Assembly (NCBI GenBank): GCA_025997955.1
Contig: BNVH01000086.1
Location: 1-13,526, forward strand
Length of the DNA: 13,526 bases
Origin: Synergistales bacterium
Lineage (GTDB): Bacteria; Synergistota; Synergistia; Synergistales; Aminobacteriaceae
Direction of reading: 5' to 3'
The position numbers were made by a program, and so were the translations under genes. How positions within the stretch are numbered: position 1 is the stretch's first letter; each line of letters opens with the position of its first letter. The notes below the pieces were generated by a model, which saw nothing but the letters and a program-made list of their open reading frames with translations, ran no database searches and was not told where the DNA came from. This document shows positions 12,041 to 13,526 of this stretch, piece after piece.

Positions 12041-12107
12041 TCGCGCAACTCTCCTGCTTTCCGAATTATTTTAAGCGAAAATATTCTATTTTCGTAATTA
12101 TTGGGAT

Positions 12108-12113
12108 ATTATA
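12108..12113 (-). promoter_or_regulatory. Candidate -10 of the kinase operon
   Basis: Minus-strand TATAAT with no good -35 at 16-18 bp. It would give a leader of about 60 nt before the short ORF at 12040. An activator may be needed, or the promoter may lie elsewhere. Confidence 0.35.
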
Positions 12114-12197
12114 GCTAATATACTGATTTTTTGACAGCGTGAAATACTGATACCACTCAAAACAAATAGTCTCACTTTCAAAAGGGAGGATTCATCA

Positions 12198-12308
12198 ATG
12201 TCCGGTCATATATCTTTAGTACGCCGCCGTAGCCCTCGTCTCGGAGAACAAAATATTGGCTCATCCGGCGAGCGTGGACTCAATACCAACGTCCACGCTC
12301 TGCTGTAG
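12198..12308 (+). CDS. 36-aa hypothetical peptide with strong SD
   Basis: ATG preceded by AAAGGGAGG (12181-12189) at a good distance, open for 36 codons to TAG. It begins MSGHISLVRRRSPRLGEQ and is basic at the N-terminal half. The last third overlaps a 10-bp inverted repeat (12270-12300), so the stretch may serve mainly as a terminator. No clear plus-strand promoter: a TTGACA at 12131-12136 has no -10 at the right spacing. I recognise no family. Confidence 0.3.
   Translation: MSGHISLVRRRSPRLGEQNIGSSGERGLNTNVHALL
12270..12300. terminator. Long inverted repeat between ftcD and the kinase operon
   Basis: GAGCGTGGAC (12270-12279) and GTCCACGCTC (12291-12300) are perfect 10-bp arms around an 11-nt loop. 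Neither strand has a good T-run after the stem, so it may be a weak or factor-assisted terminator for ftcD, 27 bases after its stop, or a protein-binding site. Confidence 0.5.
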
Positions 12309-12326
12309 CATACCGCTGAAGTCCGT

Positions 12327-13220
12327 CTAACCCAGTAAATAACTTTCCACAATCTGACCGGTGGTGAACGCGCGCGTTCTGAGGCAGTGCTTCACCACAT
12401 CCTCCAAGGCCGCTAGCGGGACGGGGCCTACGAGCTCAGTTTCAGCTACCGTGACGCCGAAGCTGTCGGCGAGGGATTTTACGAAGTCAAACACCACCGG
12501 TATAGGGGTCTTTTCGTAGTTCGTCAGGTTCATAGAGACCTGAACCATGTTCTTGTCCTCAAGCGGCAGCGCTATCGCGCGGCAGAACCTGAGACCGCCG
12601 CTTGAAAACTTCACCCTCTTGGCTATTTCCTTGCCAACCGACAGGTCGGTCGTGCGAAGATTCACGTTGAACGCTATCAACGGGAATCTGACGCCCGTGA
12701 CTGTCGCCCCTGACTTCGGCACGAAAGCGAACGGGCCCTCGTCGGGACGCCACGCCTCGTCTTTCATCTTCTCGGACAACGCCTCGTACTGACCTTTTCT
12801 AATATCGACCAAGCTCTGCCGCTCAGGTCTCGTGCGCGCGTCTTCGTAATAATAGACCGGCACGCCGAGACCTCCCAAAAACTTGCCGAACCTCTTGGCT
12901 ATATCAATGACCTCCTCGGATGTAACTCCGCGAATCGGGACGAACGGCACCACGTCTACAGCTCCCATTCTCGGATGGCTTCCGTGATGAACGCTCATAT
13001 CAATTATCTCCACGGCCTTTTTCGTGATGTTCTGGGCGCCGGCCAAAACGTCCTCGGGCTCGCCTATCCAAGTATAGACGCTGCGGTTATGGTCGCGGTC
13101 CGAGTTTACCTCGATGACCGTCACTCCAGCAGTCATAGAGAGGGCGTCCGCCATAGCTTTAACCTTACTTTCGTCAATGCCCTCGCTCGCGTTCAGTTCA
13201 CAAAGCAATATTTTTTTCAT
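12327..13220 (-). CDS. ftcD: Glutamate formimidoyltransferase
   Basis: A protein of 297 residues from the ATG at 13220, chosen because GGAGAG (13228-13233) lies seven bases upstream; an in-frame ATG at 13235 overlaps that SD. It transfers the formimino group of N-formimino-L-glutamate to tetrahydrofolate in histidine breakdown. The sequence follows the transferase part of mammalian FTCD almost without gaps in its first 100 residues. DMSVHHGSHPRMGAVDVVPF places H82 at the position of the catalytic His. Other marks are NRSVYTWIGEP (45-55) and FVPKSGATVTGVRFPLIAFN. Both N- and C-terminal FTCD sub-domains are present, and the cyclodeaminase is absent, as usual for a stand-alone enzyme. Cytoplasmic. 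No other histidine-degradation gene is in the window. Confidence 0.93.
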   Translation of the reverse strand: MKKILLCELNASEGIDESKVKAMADALSMTAGVTVIEVNSDRDHNRSVYTWIGEPEDVLAGAQNITKKAVEIIDMSVHHGSHPRMGAVDVVPFVPIRGVTSEEVIDIAKRFGKFLGGLGVPVYYYEDARTRPERQSLVDIRKGQYEALSEKMKDEAWRPDEGPFAFVPKSGATVTGVRFPLIAFNVNLRTTDLSVGKEIAKRVKFSSGGLRFCRAIALPLEDKNMVQVSMNLTNYEKTPIPVVFDFVKSLADSFGVTVAETELVGPVPLAALEDVVKHCLRTRAFTTGQIVESYLLG

Positions 13221-13275
13221 AGGCCAACTCTCCATTGTATGATTTGATCGTTAAGTTAGGAACTCTGAGGTTTAA

Positions 13276-13303
13276 AATATAACACTTTTTCAATCTTGGT
13301 CAA
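13276..13303 (-). promoter_or_regulatory. Promoter of ftcD
   Basis: Minus-strand TTGACC (13298-13303), 16-bp spacer, TATATT (13276-13281). Transcription would start near 13269, giving a leader of about 50 nt. Confidence 0.6.
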
Positions 13304-13326
13304 GCAAACTATGAAATAGCAAAACT

Positions 13327-13434
13327 ATGAAAGAACCGCGTCTAGCGGTATACAATCTGCGAGGAAAGATCAAGCCGTCCGGGTACAGTGTCACAATGAC
13401 AAGGGGCAAAGGGTACGTTTTTGAGCGGCTTTGA
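13327..13434 (+). CDS. 35-aa hypothetical protein upstream of a PIN-domain gene
   Basis: Thirty-five codons from ATG to TGA, 28 bases before the PIN gene. It begins MKEPRLAVYNLRGKIKPSGY and ends GYVFERL, strongly basic. Position suggests a partner or antitoxin for the PIN protein, but it is shorter than usual antitoxins and has no evident SD. It could also be the remnant of one. No family recognised. Confidence 0.3.
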   Translation: MKEPRLAVYNLRGKIKPSGYSVTMTRGKGYVFERL

Positions 13435-13462
13435 TGTAAAATATACGAGAAGGAAATTGGAG

Positions 13463-13526
13463 ATGGTCAGGATAAAAAAATTGCGGTTGTACTTGGAAAC
13501 CACAGTATTCAATTATTACTTTGACA
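13463..13526 (+). CDS. PIN-domain protein, VapC-type (5' end only, cut by window edge)
   Basis: The visible 21 residues run from the ATG at 13463, with AAGGAA (13450-13455) as SD, to the window end. They contain LYLETTVFNYYFD, the first strand and helix of a PIN-type nuclease of the YLETT class, in which Glu replaces the first Asp of the more common YLDT form. Such proteins are usually endoribonuclease toxins or related nucleases. The rest, including the remaining acidic residues, is outside the window. Confidence 0.6.
   Translation, partial: MVRIKKLRLYLETTVFNYYFD

Noticed and set aside
12131..12136. Plus-strand -35 TTGACA for the 36-codon ORF
   Set aside because: No -10-like hexamer occurs 15-19 bases downstream.

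Overview
The window most likely comes from a diderm, amino-acid-fermenting bacterium of the Synergistota. This rests on an SLH-domain outer-membrane porin of the OmpM type, a stand-alone glutamate formimidoyltransferase, and hybrid sensor kinases with HPt domains. The assignment is inferred from gene families and was not tested against any database.

Positions 1-2851 form an accessory island. At its left is a mosaic array of short repeated units that look like two families of small-peptide genes, each opposed by its own antisense promoter. Family P encodes amphipathic, cationic peptides of 27 or 34 residues from a GTG start (two identical 27-residue copies, one 34-residue paralogue, one decayed copy at 2598-2685). 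Family W encodes a 44-residue peptide with a very basic N-terminus and a tryptophan-rich hydrophobic C-terminus (two copies plus the 3' end of a third). Every unit carries a minus-strand sigma70-type promoter downstream of the peptide gene with a 16-bp spacer (TTGCGC/TATAAT for most of P, TTGTGC/TGATAAAAT for W). In both families the Shine-Dalgarno sequence lies in a GAAA-capped hairpin, and 5' G-rich and 3' C-rich segments can pair over a distance. These are hallmarks of type I toxin-antitoxin loci. I do not recognise either peptide family, and this is the most interesting content of the window. Next to the array is a RelE/HigB-type toxin plus HTH antitoxin operon with two operator-like palindromes on its promoter. 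A perfect bidirectional terminator at 2826-2851 closes the island.

Positions 2890-12040, all on the minus strand, hold an envelope and signalling region. A 12.0-4.9 kb operon encodes two tandem hybrid histidine kinases (HisKA, HATPase, receiver, HPt) that overlap by ATGA, followed by a receiver-HD-GYP protein, a predicted c-di-GMP phosphodiesterase. The likely circuit is: periplasmic signal, His-Asp-His phosphorelay, HD-GYP output. The SLH porin follows under its own promoter with a leader of about 265 nt. That leader contains a possibly frameshifted short reading frame.

Positions 12041-13526 contain an intergenic region with an unassigned 36-codon ORF and a long inverted repeat, then ftcD (minus strand) with its promoter. 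At the right edge, on the plus strand, are a 35-codon ORF and the start of a PIN-domain (VapC-type) gene cut by the window edge.
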